Part shown: piece after piece, positions 12,367-22,921 of the stretch
Layout: every line of letters starts with the position of its first letter
Position numbering within the stretch: position 1 is the first letter of the stretch
From: Dendrophyllia cribrosa
Taxonomy: Eukaryota; Cnidaria; Anthozoa; Scleractinia; Dendrophylliidae
DNA: 64,000 bases
Reading direction: 5' to 3'
Assembly (NCBI GenBank): GCA_024195265.1
Contig: JAJLRJ010000013.1
Span: forward strand, 4,231,075 to 4,295,074
Program-made: the position numbers and the translations under genes
Notes under the pieces: generated by a model
The model's database searches: none
The model's input: only the letters and a program-made list of their open reading frames with translations
Told to the model about the DNA's origin: nothing

Positions 12367-12372
12367 TTTATA
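12367..12372 (-). promoter_or_regulatory. TATA box of copy B
   Basis: TATAAA on the minus strand, 29 bases from the start codon, in a block conserved with copies A and E. Confidence 0.5.
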
Positions 12373-13020
12373 TCTCACTTGAATTATGATATAGAGCTGT
12401 AAGCTGACTCTGAAACGCGCAAGGCAAAACTGAAATGTTAACAATTGTTCATATCAGTGAAATGAAAGAGCGCTTAAAAATGTCAATCCACAAACGTTTC
12501 GGTGATAACGTCCCTTTCATCAGGTTGTCTGTAACAGCTAGTGAAGTTACGGCGGTTTAGTGCCTTTTATTGGCGATATTTCCTAAACGCTATTGATGGG
12601 GTTATTCCCAAAACGTCTCTAGATTAACATTTTTAAACCTTTTTGATTTCGCACATGAACAATTGTTACCTAACACAAACACATTTTTGTCCAAAATTGA
12701 AATGTTGTTGATCATCCACATGGCCGTGCCAGAAACCGAAACAGTTGTCAATACGAAAGTCCTCTTAAGACGAAAACAAGACAATTCCTAATCAATTACC
12801 TAATTAATTTGCGAAACATAGAACGTAATTTGTAAACTTCGTGGCGCGTGATTGAAGTTTGTAACTTCCAGAAAAATCGTGGGTGCCTAAAAACCATTTG
12901 ATGCGTCAGATTTTGCTACACCTGAAAATTTGCTCAATTGTCGTTGTTGCAAAACCACCTGCTTCCGAGGTTCACGATTTGTGTAACTGACAACGCACTA
13001 GCGGCACGCTAGTGACACAC
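12373..13020. repeat. Shared 5' spacer of the gene array, - copy
   Basis: Inverse-oriented counterpart of 4136-4806 and near-identical to 24573-25177. Together with copies B and C it mirrors the 2.9-6.5 kb block, which indicates an inverted segmental duplication. Confidence 0.75.
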
Positions 13021-14686
13021 AAGTGACACGCTTGGGAAAAAGCCACTCACTCACCACCTGAACTGAAAAAAAGTATGAATGGCAATTGACTGTAATAAAT
13101 TTAACATGGACCTATTTTGTAAGTAAAGAAGTATATACAAGCATAAATATCCATTAACAGACACAATAGCAGTTGATTCAACTAGCATGCTCATAATAGC
13201 GATATCAGCCATTAATCTCTCACGACGAGGAGTACGAAAACGTCCCGGCCCCAAGGAGCTGATTTTTTTCCAGTCCACATGACAAATGAGATCAATCACA
13301 ACCATTGTGCTTCGTAGTGTGACTTCTGCAGCGACGTGAATAATTCCAAGAATAATGGTGATGGCTTGTAAACTGTCCTGATCCGCTTGCATCTCTCGAA
13401 AAACGATCGCTGAGCCACAATACAACGGCGATAGTAAGACATAAGACAGTATCCCGGATGGGTAATCTTTTGCAACTTCTGCACACAAATACGCGAGGTT
13501 ACCGTTACAACAACTCCGACGAAAGGGGCAAAGACTGCAATAAACAGTTTCCCATTTTTATTTTCTTTGTTGTATGCTGGATAAATTTAGGACGCTACGA
13601 GAAAAAAGGTGAACATATCAAAACAGCTTGGGTATTACCATATGAAAGAACAAATTCAGCTTCTTTCTTGAACTTCGACAGAAGTAATTCGTTAAAACAA
13701 ACATTTACAGACTTTGATTGATAAGGAAACAAGCGTTAATCCTTTCACTCCCAGAGTCAGTTATGGAGACATGTAGTGTAGTTCTAACTTTTCAGTCTGT
13801 TGACCAAGTCCTATGGTGTGACCATTGAAATGAAACCTCTTTGGCAGTACTTTTGAATGGTACCATTTGTTTTTCAATATTTTACAAAACAAAATTTGCA
13901 ATTATTTTTTAATTTTGATGTTTGGCACTATTGGGAGTTAAAGGGTTTGGCCCTTTAGTAGATTAGAAATGTTTGAATGAGATATACCAAGAGCTTGTAA
14001 GAGAACACGATAAAGAGTGTCCAAAGAATACGTAATAAAACACACTATAGGAGCAGATTTATTTTAACTCCGATTAACTGAAAGCGAGGGACGAAAAAGA
14101 AACTGCGAGTAAGCACAAAGAACCAAATATAAAGAAAATTACAAGAAACGTACCCCATCAGACATTAATCGTTGACATCTTATCTACTGCATTTGTACTG
14201 AAGTTGAGTTCATAGGGTAAAACTGACAATCCTGTACAGTGTTAAAAGAGAGATAAGTCCAGCATGAAGAGAGCGGTGAGAAGCGAAATCAAAGCTCCAA
14301 TGTACATTGATTTACAAACTTAAAATGTGCGGAGAGCGGATGGTCTCAGTTGCTTCCAAGCCATGGCTCTGTACATGTCTTCATATTGCTGATCTTCCTC
14401 GGTGTTTCCTCGTTTTCCACAATTGAGGACGTATTTGTAACAACTACGTTAAGATGCCTTGATGCTAGATAGTCAAAGCTTGTGGCGGCTTCTTTGTCGC
14501 TATATTTTAGTAAACAAGCTCATCAACAGGATGGTAATACCATTCTCGTCCTGTGCTTTGAAGAGGATTGTAACCAGAAGACTCTGCCGTGAATTCAGGT
14601 TCTTCTAGATTGTAGTGTTCTGTTACACTTCGTGTAAATTTAAACGCAATGTGTCCAAACACTTTTATCAGTGTACTACTACTCAT
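13021..14686 (-). pseudogene. Membrane-protein family copy C, degraded
   Basis: The N-terminal part (MSSSTLIKVFGH, from 14686) and parts of the middle and C-terminal half are recognisable, spread over several frames with small insertions and deletions. The frame is cut near the end (about 13050), where the family's last two membrane segments are missing. A piggyBac-like MITE (13737-13951) is inserted in the region matching residues around 240. The N-terminus resembles the copies at 17.4/44.9/49.8 kb, while the C-terminal half (MVVID, AIMSML) resembles copy A, so this copy is mosaic. Confidence 0.85.
13737..13951. mobile_element. piggyBac-like MITE, copy 2, inside copy C
   Basis: The left end sits directly after TTAA and reads TCCTTTCACTCCCAGAG. 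The right end reads GGCACTATTGGGAGTTAAAGGG, so the ends are imperfect inverted repeats. Copy A has an uninterrupted TTAA at the matching gene position (about 5578-5581), which gives the empty site. Confidence 0.7.
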
Positions 14687-14706
14687 TTTAGTTTGATGTA
14701 ACAGTC

Positions 14707-15660
14707 CGAAGGCACCCGCCTCCCCCAGCTCTGTTATTCTTAGAGCATTTTTCAACTAATGATGGCTGGCGACAACAAAGGCACCCTTGTCCCCTCAACC
14801 ACTAGACAAGACTGCCCAAATACTTCAAAAAACAAAACGTGGAGTATTTTTTCGAGTCACATGTTCATGAAATGTCTTCTTCGGAAGTTATTTCTTGCCA
14901 TATTTGTTTTCTTTCAATCTCTTATTTCACGAAGGAGGAGGGGAGGGGGGGGGGGGGGGGGGGGTATTTCGTCATGTAGATGTAACACGTGACATTTTAG
15001 AAAACAATTAACTTTATTTAAACACGGTAAAACGGCTCAGTAAAACTGTTTTTCAGACTTAGTTGATCTGGGGCTTCTCCGCGCCACCAATCTGAAGGAG
15101 GATTAGGCCCTGGGGACAAGCTTGCAACAAGGCATACCTGGTATTAAAGTGACAGTGTTTCAACTGATATATCGTGTTTTCACGATTATGGTCAGGAAAT
15201 TGCTATAAGCTTTCTTTGTTACCTTGAAATAGGAAGTAAAATTCACCAAAAGGATAAAAGCAAAGAAATATTAACTAAAGTGACACAATTACGACTAAAA
15301 AATTCAAAATTTCACAAGACGACAATTTTGATTTCTTGACCGCCTGTCACGAAAACAAATTTGATGAACTGTAATCCACTTCCATCGATGCAATCCTGGA
15401 CTTTATCTCCAAACTACTGCTTCTGTTTTGCTCTCTATAGAATCTTTTTATCCAGTTAAGTTGTATAGTTGTTGATATTTAAACTTTGCAGTCTTGAAGA
15501 CTTACATCTAGACCGTATAAGCGGCATACAGTCGTTTTATTAAAAGTTTAGGTCTAGATGTTGAAAAAATTACTAATATACAAAAGCCATGACGTCATCA
15601 GATCGTTGTTACGGTAACACCGATGTCAATCAAATCTACTTCTGTGGAAAGTTTATTTCA
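14707..15660. repeat. Array flank repeat, matches 7370-8080 and 25475-26108
   Basis: This sits upstream of copy C. The first 770 bp match 7370-8080, and the last 650 bp match the Polinton's left flank at 25475-26108. It contains a run of 20 G (14945-14964) and a small inverted pair CATCTAGACC / GGTCTAGATG near 15507-15560. It includes the Polinton empty-site sequence at 15629-15634. No gene seen. Confidence 0.7.
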
Positions 15661-15685
15661 ACTCTAGTATATGTCCAGGCTTAAC

Positions 15686-15905
15686 TAATCAATGACATCA
15701 ATGAGTAATCAATAGGTAGTCAATGAGTAATCAATAGGTAATCAATGAGTAATCAATAGGTAATCAATGAGTAATCAATTGATTACTCATCGAGTATTGT
15801 CAGTACTCAATGAGTACTCAATGACTAATCATTGACCCACGAAATTTTTGGTCATTGATTAGTCATTGATTAGTCATTGATGTCATTAATTAGTCATTGA
15901 TTTGC
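15686..15905. repeat. Tandem and mirrored ATCAATGAGTA-type repeats
   Basis: Units of about 22 bp (AATCAATGAGTAATCAATAGGT) repeat several times, then turn into the inverse orientation (ATTGATTAGTC). A related block lies at 16434-16573 at the other end of the same element. Confidence 0.65.
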
Positions 15906-15984
15906 ATGAAAACAGGTGTTGACAGGCCAGAGGCCCGTCAGACACGACTCATAAGCTTATGATAACGTGGAACGTGACCATTAG

Positions 15985-16436
15985 AGTTTTGCTCTAGCAA
16001 GTATATCCCCCCGGGATATCCCCCAAGGATTTCCCTTTTTTTGTATGAGGTAAGGGGAGGCTTTTTATATTTCTCTTAGCAATGGTTGGCTCTGAATTAA
16101 ATGCCATTTGCTGATTAAGATGTTTTTAAAACTAGGCAACGCCGGGTGGTACGTTGTTACGAAAGGCAGAATTCTTTTTCGCACGTTCTCCTTTTGCTGC
16201 AAAGATGACTTCCGTTCATTGAATTTTACCTCGGAAATTATTTTCTCAATGAGATTGTGAGTGTAGCCTCTAGCACGGAGGCGTGCTTTGAAGTTGTTGA
16301 TATTCTCACTGAATGATTTCGCGGAGGAATTTGTTTTTAAAAAGTCTCAGGGCTTCACCTTTTCTGAGCCCTTTTCTGAACCTGGTGGGTGGCAGGAAGT
16401 GAAATGGGTGTACTGGAAGGTCTCTGTTGGTTTAAA
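15985..16436 (-). pseudogene. Penelope-like retroelement RT C-terminal fragment
   Basis: Read on the minus strand, pieces of a known cnidarian retroelement protein appear across several frames: FRKGLRKGEALRLFKNKFLR, then KWHLIQSQPLLREI and a KKGKSL word. From memory of such proteins these belong to the region after the reverse transcriptase core of Penelope-like elements. Stops and frameshifts make it non-functional. It lies wholly inside the TIR element at 15674-16580. Family assignment rests on recall, not on a search. Confidence 0.5.
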
Positions 16437-16682
16437 ATGAGTAATCAATGACCCACAAAATTTTTTGGGTTCGATCAATCATTGATTACTCATTAAGTAT
16501 TGGCAATACTCAATGATTAATCAATTGATTTCCCATTGATTACTCATTGATGTCATTGATCATTGTTTAGTTATGCCTGGTATATGTGTGAAGCAGCTTG
16601 CCTGACCGAGCTCAGACAGTGAAGAATCAGCCGTTCAAAGTTGGGATGCTATGTCGCCAAAAAACCCAGTCGAGCCTCCTTA

Positions 16683-16975
16683 AGTGATGGATAAAATACG
16701 AGCGGAGATGCGTATTTACCATTATAAAATTCATTTATTTAATAATTCAGAAGGAAAATACAAAATGAATGAAATTTGAGTGACTGTCTGCAAATCTCTG
16801 TACAGTTCAGCTATATTGTCGCTATCATTAATACAGAATCGAATAGTAATGAGCCTTATCCGTTCTTTTTTTATTATCATTACATAACTTCCACCATGAA
16901 TTCTTAAAACAATTTACATGGTGCGGGACAACTCAACAGAGCCCGGCTCTAACTAAAGTGCACCCTTAAGAAAGT
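16683..16975. repeat. 3' unit repeat R1, copy 2
   Basis: Same repeat as at 9420-9735, lying 386 bp from the 3' end of copy D. The GAATA microsatellite is shorter here. Confidence 0.7.
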
Positions 16976-17360
16976 TTGAATTTTTAAGAACACGAGAGAA
17001 GTGCTTCTCGCAATTCTCGAGTGTTCTTAAAAATTCTCAAGTGCTTATCTAACCCAACAATACACAAGGAACAAGTTTTTTTTATTTCTTTTATAAAATA
17101 AAAACGGTTATTATGAACCCTTACGTACGCGTCACGCGTGTGCTTTATCCAATTATAATGAACTCGGTTTAACCAATCATAGCGCGCGCATGTCATTAAG
17201 CATTTTATAAAACGGATTCAGGAATACTGAAATGCATGATTGTGCTTAAATTATTTGAATTAGGAGGTAGTTTTTATTTTACTGTCCTCAACGTTTTTTG
17301 TCGAGTTCTACAAAGAATGTCGCGCAATAAAAGCGTGAAATAGCCCCTCATTTTAAATTC

Positions 17361-18977
17361 TCAAGTAAACGGCATTTGGCAGGGCTCTTTTGACGTTTCG
17401 TTAAAGCGACCATGCAAAATAACCAGAAGGTTAGAGTTTCCCCACATAGCCATTGGTACTACATTTACAATCGCCACTAAAATGTATCTTTTCCATCGTT
17501 TTCGCCAAACAGCCATGACAGCCATATTCTGATAATGAGTCTCGATCGCTAGAGACACGCTAGTGAAAAACCACTCAATCACCAGCTGAACTGAAGTATG
17601 TATGGCAAAAGCTTGTAGTAAATTCAAAAGTTGCTTGTCTTGTAAGTAAACAAATTGATACATGTATAAGTATCCATTCACAGACACAACAGCAGTTGAT
17701 TCAAACAACATGCTGTTGATAACGAGATCAGCCATTAATCTCTCACGACGAGGAGTACGCAAACTTCCCCAAGGTGCCGATCTTCTTTTCCAAACCACAT
17801 GACAAATGTGATCAATGAAAACCATAGTGCTCCGTTCTATGACTTCTGCAGCGCCGTGAATTATTCCAAGAATGGCGATGGATTGTAAACTTTCAAGATC
17901 CGCTTGTAAAATTCGAAACATAACCGCCGACCCAAAATAGAAAGGCGACAACAAGACATGGGAATAACCTGGATGGGTAATGTTATACAACTGCTGAACA
18001 CAAACTCGCGAGATAACCTTAACCACAACGCCAGTGAGGGGAGCGAACACTGCGATAACGAGTTTGCCTTCTTTGTTTTGTTTGTTATATGCTGGATAGA
18101 TGAATAATGCTACCATAATATAAATTAAAAATCCCAAGCAGCCCGGTAATATCAGTTTGAAGAAGAAAGGCAACTTGTCTCTCCTTGAACTCGTGCAGAA
18201 ATGATTCGTAACAACATAGACTTGCAAGCAGGAACTCGTAAGAAACAAAATGTTCAGAGGTATCTTCTGCGGTATGGAAATGTATGAATGAGACATCCCA
18301 AGGAGTTGAAGAGCAACACGATAAAGTGCATCCAAGCAGTAAACAAGGCAACAAACCAGGAACAGTTTTCCTCTCACCCCATTTAACTGAAATGGGCGAA
18401 AAAGCAAAAGCAGAAGTGAAAAGAACCAACTGTATATAAACAAACACGATATTGCATCCGAAATAGTTCTTATCCACTGCACTTGTATTGAAACTGAGTT
18501 GTATGAATGAAACTCACAATCCTGTACAGTCTTTAACGAGAGATAAGAGACCAGCGTATATATTGTCCCTATAAAAAGAGCGGTTAGAAGCGAAATCAAA
18601 GCTCCAAAGTACATTGATTTACAAACTGTGCGGAGAGCGGATGGTCTTAGTCGCTTCCAAGCCATGGCTCTGTCTTCATCTTGCTGGTCTTCCTGTATTT
18701 CTTCGTTTTCCCCAATTGAGGACGCATTTGTAACAATTACGTTAAGAGACTTTGACGCTAGAAAGTCAAAGCTTGTGGCTTCTCTGTCGCTGTATTCTTG
18801 GTAAATAAGCTCATCGACAGTATGACAATACCATTCTCGACCTGTGCTTTCCAGAGGATTGTAACCGAAAGACTCTGCTGTGAATTCAGGTTCTTCTGGA
18901 TTATAGTGCTCTGTTATACTTCGTGTAAATTTAAACACAATGTGTCCAAATATTTCTATCAGTGTACTACTACTCAT
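17361..18977 (-). CDS. Multi-pass membrane protein, unknown family (copy D)
   Basis: An intact 538-residue member of the array, starting MSSSTLIEIFGH and ending PCQMPFT. All the hydrophobic segments described for copy A are kept. It belongs to the subfamily with the C-terminal word NLLVILHGRF, shared with copies F, G and H, where A, B and E have LLGIVHGRF. A distinctive change is MWGNSNLL near residue 515. An AATAAA (minus strand) lies about 80 bases after the stop. The upstream sequence is shared with F and G for only about 60 bases and then diverges, so the TATAAAAG box of F and G is not seen here. This copy may lack its original promoter. Confidence 0.85.
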   Translation of the reverse strand: MSSSTLIEIFGHIVFKFTRSITEHYNPEEPEFTAESFGYNPLESTGREWYCHTVDELIYQEYSDREATSFDFLASKSLNVIVTNASSIGENEEIQEDQQDEDRAMAWKRLRPSALRTVCKSMYFGALISLLTALFIGTIYTLVSYLSLKTVQDCEFHSYNSVSIQVQWIRTISDAISCLFIYSWFFSLLLLLFRPFQLNGVRGKLFLVCCLVYCLDALYRVALQLLGMSHSYISIPQKIPLNILFLTSSCLQVYVVTNHFCTSSRRDKLPFFFKLILPGCLGFLIYIMVALFIYPAYNKQNKEGKLVIAVFAPLTGVVVKVISRVCVQQLYNITHPGYSHVLLSPFYFGSAVMFRILQADLESLQSIAILGIIHGAAEVIERSTMVFIDHICHVVWKRRSAPWGSLRTPRRERLMADLVINSMLFESTAVVSVNGYLYMYQFVYLQDKQLLNLLQAFAIHTSVQLVIEWFFTSVSLAIETHYQNMAVMAVWRKRWKRYILVAIVNVVPMAMWGNSNLLVILHGRFNETSKEPCQMPFT

Positions 18978-19793
18978 TTTAGTTCGATGTTATAGTCCGA
19001 AGGCACGATTATCGCATAAGCCAATACATTTGTTTTGCACACATAACGAGCCAGAGATAAGCGGAAGTTCTAGAATTCATACAGTCTGGTTGCTTTGTAG
19101 TGACGTCATAGTTAAGCTCAATAGCTATCATCGGATTTGATTTGCGGTTTCACCGCTGCTGCACTCTCTGTCACTTTATGAGATTATGTACAAACTCCCG
19201 TGGAGTCAAGCCTGTTTATTTTAGGGGGCTGGATTGATCTTTTGACATTTTATGAGCGAGGTTTTATATTATGAGCGGGCCGTCAGTGGAAAGATTTCCT
19301 ACCGAATTTGCTAGGATTCATCCTGCAGACCTACAACACGGCGGGCTTTTTGATCGGCGATTATCCAAAGAAGAGTTACCCATTGCCTCCACGTTCGGCG
19401 TCGTTTCCGCCATTATTCGTCAAAAATTTAAAGCAGACGAAAAGGACAAATTCGTCTGGTTGGCGGATGAAAAAATTACCTGAAGATCGGTGACCAAACA
19501 GTGCAGCCTGCAGATAATTCAAGATCAATCTTACATGTAAGCTTACAGGATATTCAAAATATTCAAGAGCAAAACTTAAAGCTTAAACTCTTTTAAATTT
19601 AAAGGTCATAACATCGGTCACTGGTGAACGATAATATGAAAATTCTCGCAAAAATTTGCGTTACATTCGATTCCCTCCAAATTTTGAACAAAACGTGACA
19701 GCGTTCTAAGCCAATCACTGAGCGAGTTTAAACTGGACAGCTCGCGATTTGACAAGATGACGTGTTTTCAAAACCCTGAAAACACTATTCAAG
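18978..19793. other. Upstream of copy D, no certain gene
   Basis: The first 60 bases match the upstream regions of F and G, then the sequence diverges. A 70-codon open frame at 19271-19483 (+) has no recognisable motif. It is GC-richer than its surroundings and could be an exon or chance. Confidence 0.4.
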
Positions 19794-19963
19794 ATGGTTT
19801 CCGCCGCGAAGAGATCTAGACTGTATCTAGAAGCCCGAGTTTGAGTCCAGAGGAAGTTTTGCAACGGATATTTACAGAAGGAAGTGACAATAAAGGAATG
19901 TGTAGTGGTGAAGAGTCAGAAATTGATCGGCAACTAGCGGATTCGAGCGAAGAATCAAGTTAA
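19794..19963 (+). pseudogene. Possible piggyBac transposase N-terminal remnant
   Basis: After an ATG and 16 codons ending in TGA, another frame reads SPEEVLQRIF, then an acidic tract with SGEESEIDRQL and SSEESS. This looks like the acidic N-terminus of piggyBac-type transposases. About 200 bp downstream (20165-20200) a GGCACTCTTGGCAGTTAAAG word resembles a piggyBac terminal repeat. Assignment is by pattern recall only. Confidence 0.4.
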
Positions 19964-20209
19964 GAAACTTTTAAGAGTTGAGTCGAGTTTAGCACGCGGT
20001 CGAATACTCGTGTCGCAGGTGGTTTGAAAGGCAATTAAATGATATTTTGATGTGCGATTTACATTTAAAACCTTGCTTATTGCTTGGAATTCATATCTCG
20101 ATTTACTTTTGGAAAGATATCTGGATGATAAAGTGGTTTTTGTAACGACAGGAAAAACAAATTCGAGGGACGTTTGGCACTCTTGGCAGTTAAAGAGTTA
20201 TTAGGGACA

Positions 20210-21424
20210 ATGTTTTTGGTCAAAACTACAGACACAGTAGGAAGTACTCGTAAAAAAATACACAATGTATCAGTCCAATGTTTTCAAATTGCAAATGATT
20301 TCCATTCTGGCCATATGCAGATAAAAACACTTCTTTATATAGTTTTAGATTAATAGTATAGTAATTGTTAACAAATTATATTTTTGGTTTCCGTTGGTAC
20401 AAATATGCTTTTGGTTTCTCTTAGCGATTTGAAAATGCGCGACATTGCCCTAGCCTTTAAAGGGGCAATGTCGCCATTTTTGGTGCTATTTCAAAAGCTA
20501 GGTCTGTTAATCTACACAGTTTCCCTAACCCCCATTTAAAAGCTACATTATAAATCGAAAGACACAGAAAACGGCACATTTTTGCGAAAAATATTGTTGA
20601 AATTTCTCATTTGAGACCTAATTTTGAAAAGACTTATTAATTCGGTAGGCTCGTGCAATTTGTAGTCTTTGAAAAATTTACTTGTGCTCATTTATTCCAA
20701 ATCGCACTCGAAATCATGTGATTACCTATACTAATTAAAGGTTGTGACTACTAGAATGGATACTCCAAAATTAGGTTTGGCCAGCGGTTTCAGTGAAAAC
20801 ATTGGTTTGGTGGGGGGTTCTCATTCTCGCGGGCCCAGGAACCTGCACAAATTCCTGCATTCTGATTGGCTGAAAGAATGTCAATTAATTCCAATCAGTG
20901 CAGAAAGTTGAAATTGAGTGCAAAAAGTTGAAAATAAAAATGATTGACAGTTATGCTCATAGCTAAACAGACTCGATTCTCGAGCTACGCAGAAACAAAA
21001 TGGCGGACATAACTTAAACAAGATTGAAACGGTATCAAGGAATTTTGGCTAAAAAGTCTTAAAGGAAAATTCAAACTACAAAAACAGACAAAAATTCTAA
21101 TAACTGGGAAATTATATTAGGAGATATGGGGAAAAAGGTCACGAACATTGACAACCAAAAGACGGACAATGAATGGAATAATCTATTAATCGGAAAATCA
21201 ATGGTTAGATTTTCAAAAATTTACTCGACAGTCAGTCATTTATTCCAAATTGCACTCGTAAATTTTTCAAATATTTTTTGGTGAAAAGGGTTACAAAAAA
21301 GTATTTGTTTTGCAAAATTGCAAACTTGTGACCGCAAGGCTCGTACGATTAACTTTGCTCATTCTGTTTTCTTTTTTTCAGTGTTTCCTAACGTTAAAGT
21401 GCATTTTGTTTTTCAAGATCAGTA
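20210..21424. other. Gene-free repeat-rich stretch
   Basis: About 20840-21400 shares segments with 8220-8450 and 9060-9420 (for example CTGCATTCTGATTGGCTGAA), so it belongs to the duplicated units. No gene seen. Confidence 0.5.
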
Positions 21425-21712
21425 AGTTATGGATAAAATATGAGCGGCAGATCTGTATTTACCATTACAGAATTCATTTATTTAATAATTCAAAAGGTAA
21501 ATACACAAATGAAATTTTAGTGACTATCTGCAAATCTCTGTACAGTTCAGCTATATTGTATTGTTAATACAGAATAGAATAGCAATAAGCCTTATCAGTT
21601 CTATTTTTTTATTATTTACATAACTTCCACCATGAATTCTTAATACAATTTACATGGTGCGGGACAATACAACAGAGCCCGGCTGTAACTAAAGTGTACC
21701 CTTAAGAAAATT
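21425..21712. repeat. 3' unit repeat R1, copy 3
   Basis: Matches 9420-9735. The stretch from here to 22790 follows 9736-10590 closely, so the whole 3' flank is duplicated. Confidence 0.7.
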
Positions 21713-22105
21713 TTTAAAAAGGTACTATGTAACTGAATAATTAAATAATTAAATGTATGAACAATTATATAAAATTGAAATGCATGCATAAAGTTGAGCA
21801 TGTGATTAATCGTGAAATGCTAAAAATTCAAAAAATTGAATATCATGGAGTTAAAAGCAACATGGCGGAGAAATCCAGGGGCGTAGCTACCTGTACGCAC
21901 GTACGCGATGCGCACCTGAAAAAGACGAAAAAAAAAAAGAAAAATACGATTTCTGTCAAGATTTGGGACTTGAGGGATGGGGAGCGGGAGTAGGTACGAG
22001 GGGGCGGGAAAAATCGAGAAAATATCACGAGGCAAGCAACATTTATGGCAAATCGTTCCAGTGTCACGTGTGACCACCGTCAGGATCGAAAACACTATAA
22101 GTAAA

Positions 22106-22312
22106 GCAGCACTCTCAGAGTGAGTTATCGAGACATGTAGTGTTGTTCTAACTTTTGAGTCTGTGGACGAAATCCTATGCTGTGACCATTCAAATGAAAC
22201 CTCTTTGGCTGTACTTTTACATGGTACCATTTGTTTTTCTAATATTTTACAAAATGAAATTTGGGATTTTTTTTAATTTTGTTCTTTGGCACTCTTGGGA
22301 GTTAAAGGGTTT
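22106..22312. mobile_element. piggyBac-like MITE, copy 3
   Basis: Matches the copy at 9964-10170 in the same relative place, so it was duplicated with the unit. The right end GGCACTCTTGGGAGTTAAAGGG is well kept. Confidence 0.6.
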
Positions 22313-22921
22313 TACTGATATAAGAATGATTTGAACTGATTAGGTGAGCTAGAGCTTCTGATTGTACCATAAAGGTAGTTCAAGAGTTTTGTAATACGAG
22401 TAACATAGCTAGATTGGAAAAGGTTGGTGCGGTATTTAGTACAAGAACATCTATAGTTGTACTACGATTCGATCTGATAATATTTGTAGGTTTAACATAG
22501 TATTCGATAGGAATTGTATAAGTAACCTTTACGACATTTCAACTAGAAGACATGATTTTTGATCTCATGCTAGTAAGAAATCGGTGATAAATTTGATGTG
22601 ATGAGACGCTCGCGGCAGATAGCCAGCTAACAAAAGTTAGGAATACTAATAAGCTTTATTGCTATTAATTGTTCTTTTATAAGTTGGATTAACTGAATAT
22701 AATAAGCCTGCGGCTCGCCATTGTCAATGTTCTTAAGGAGGTACTCTCGATGATATAAATAACCATTACATATAAATGTGTTAAGCATTCAGAAATAAAT
22801 GTAGAATTGTGCTTAAATTATTTGAAGTAGAGTTTCAGTTTTTATTTTAGTGTCTTAAACGTTTTTTGTTGAGTTTTAGAAATAATTTCGCACAATATTA
22901 GCGTCAGGCCCCTCGTAATTC

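Larger units (their letters stand above)
15674..16580. mobile_element. DNA element with TIRs and TATATG target duplication
   Basis: The hexamer TATATG flanks the element (15668-15673 and 16581-16586). The ends begin with CCAGGC(T/A)TAACTAA-type inverted repeats and continue into ATCAATGACATCAATGAG words. The right flank of the Polinton (around 43905) shows the same locus without this insertion. The inside holds short tandem repeats and a retroelement fragment but no transposase. Confidence 0.65.

Noticed and set aside
21843..22230. Minus-strand frames around 22 kb
   Set aside because: They span the MITE and a poly(A/T) tract and show no domain.
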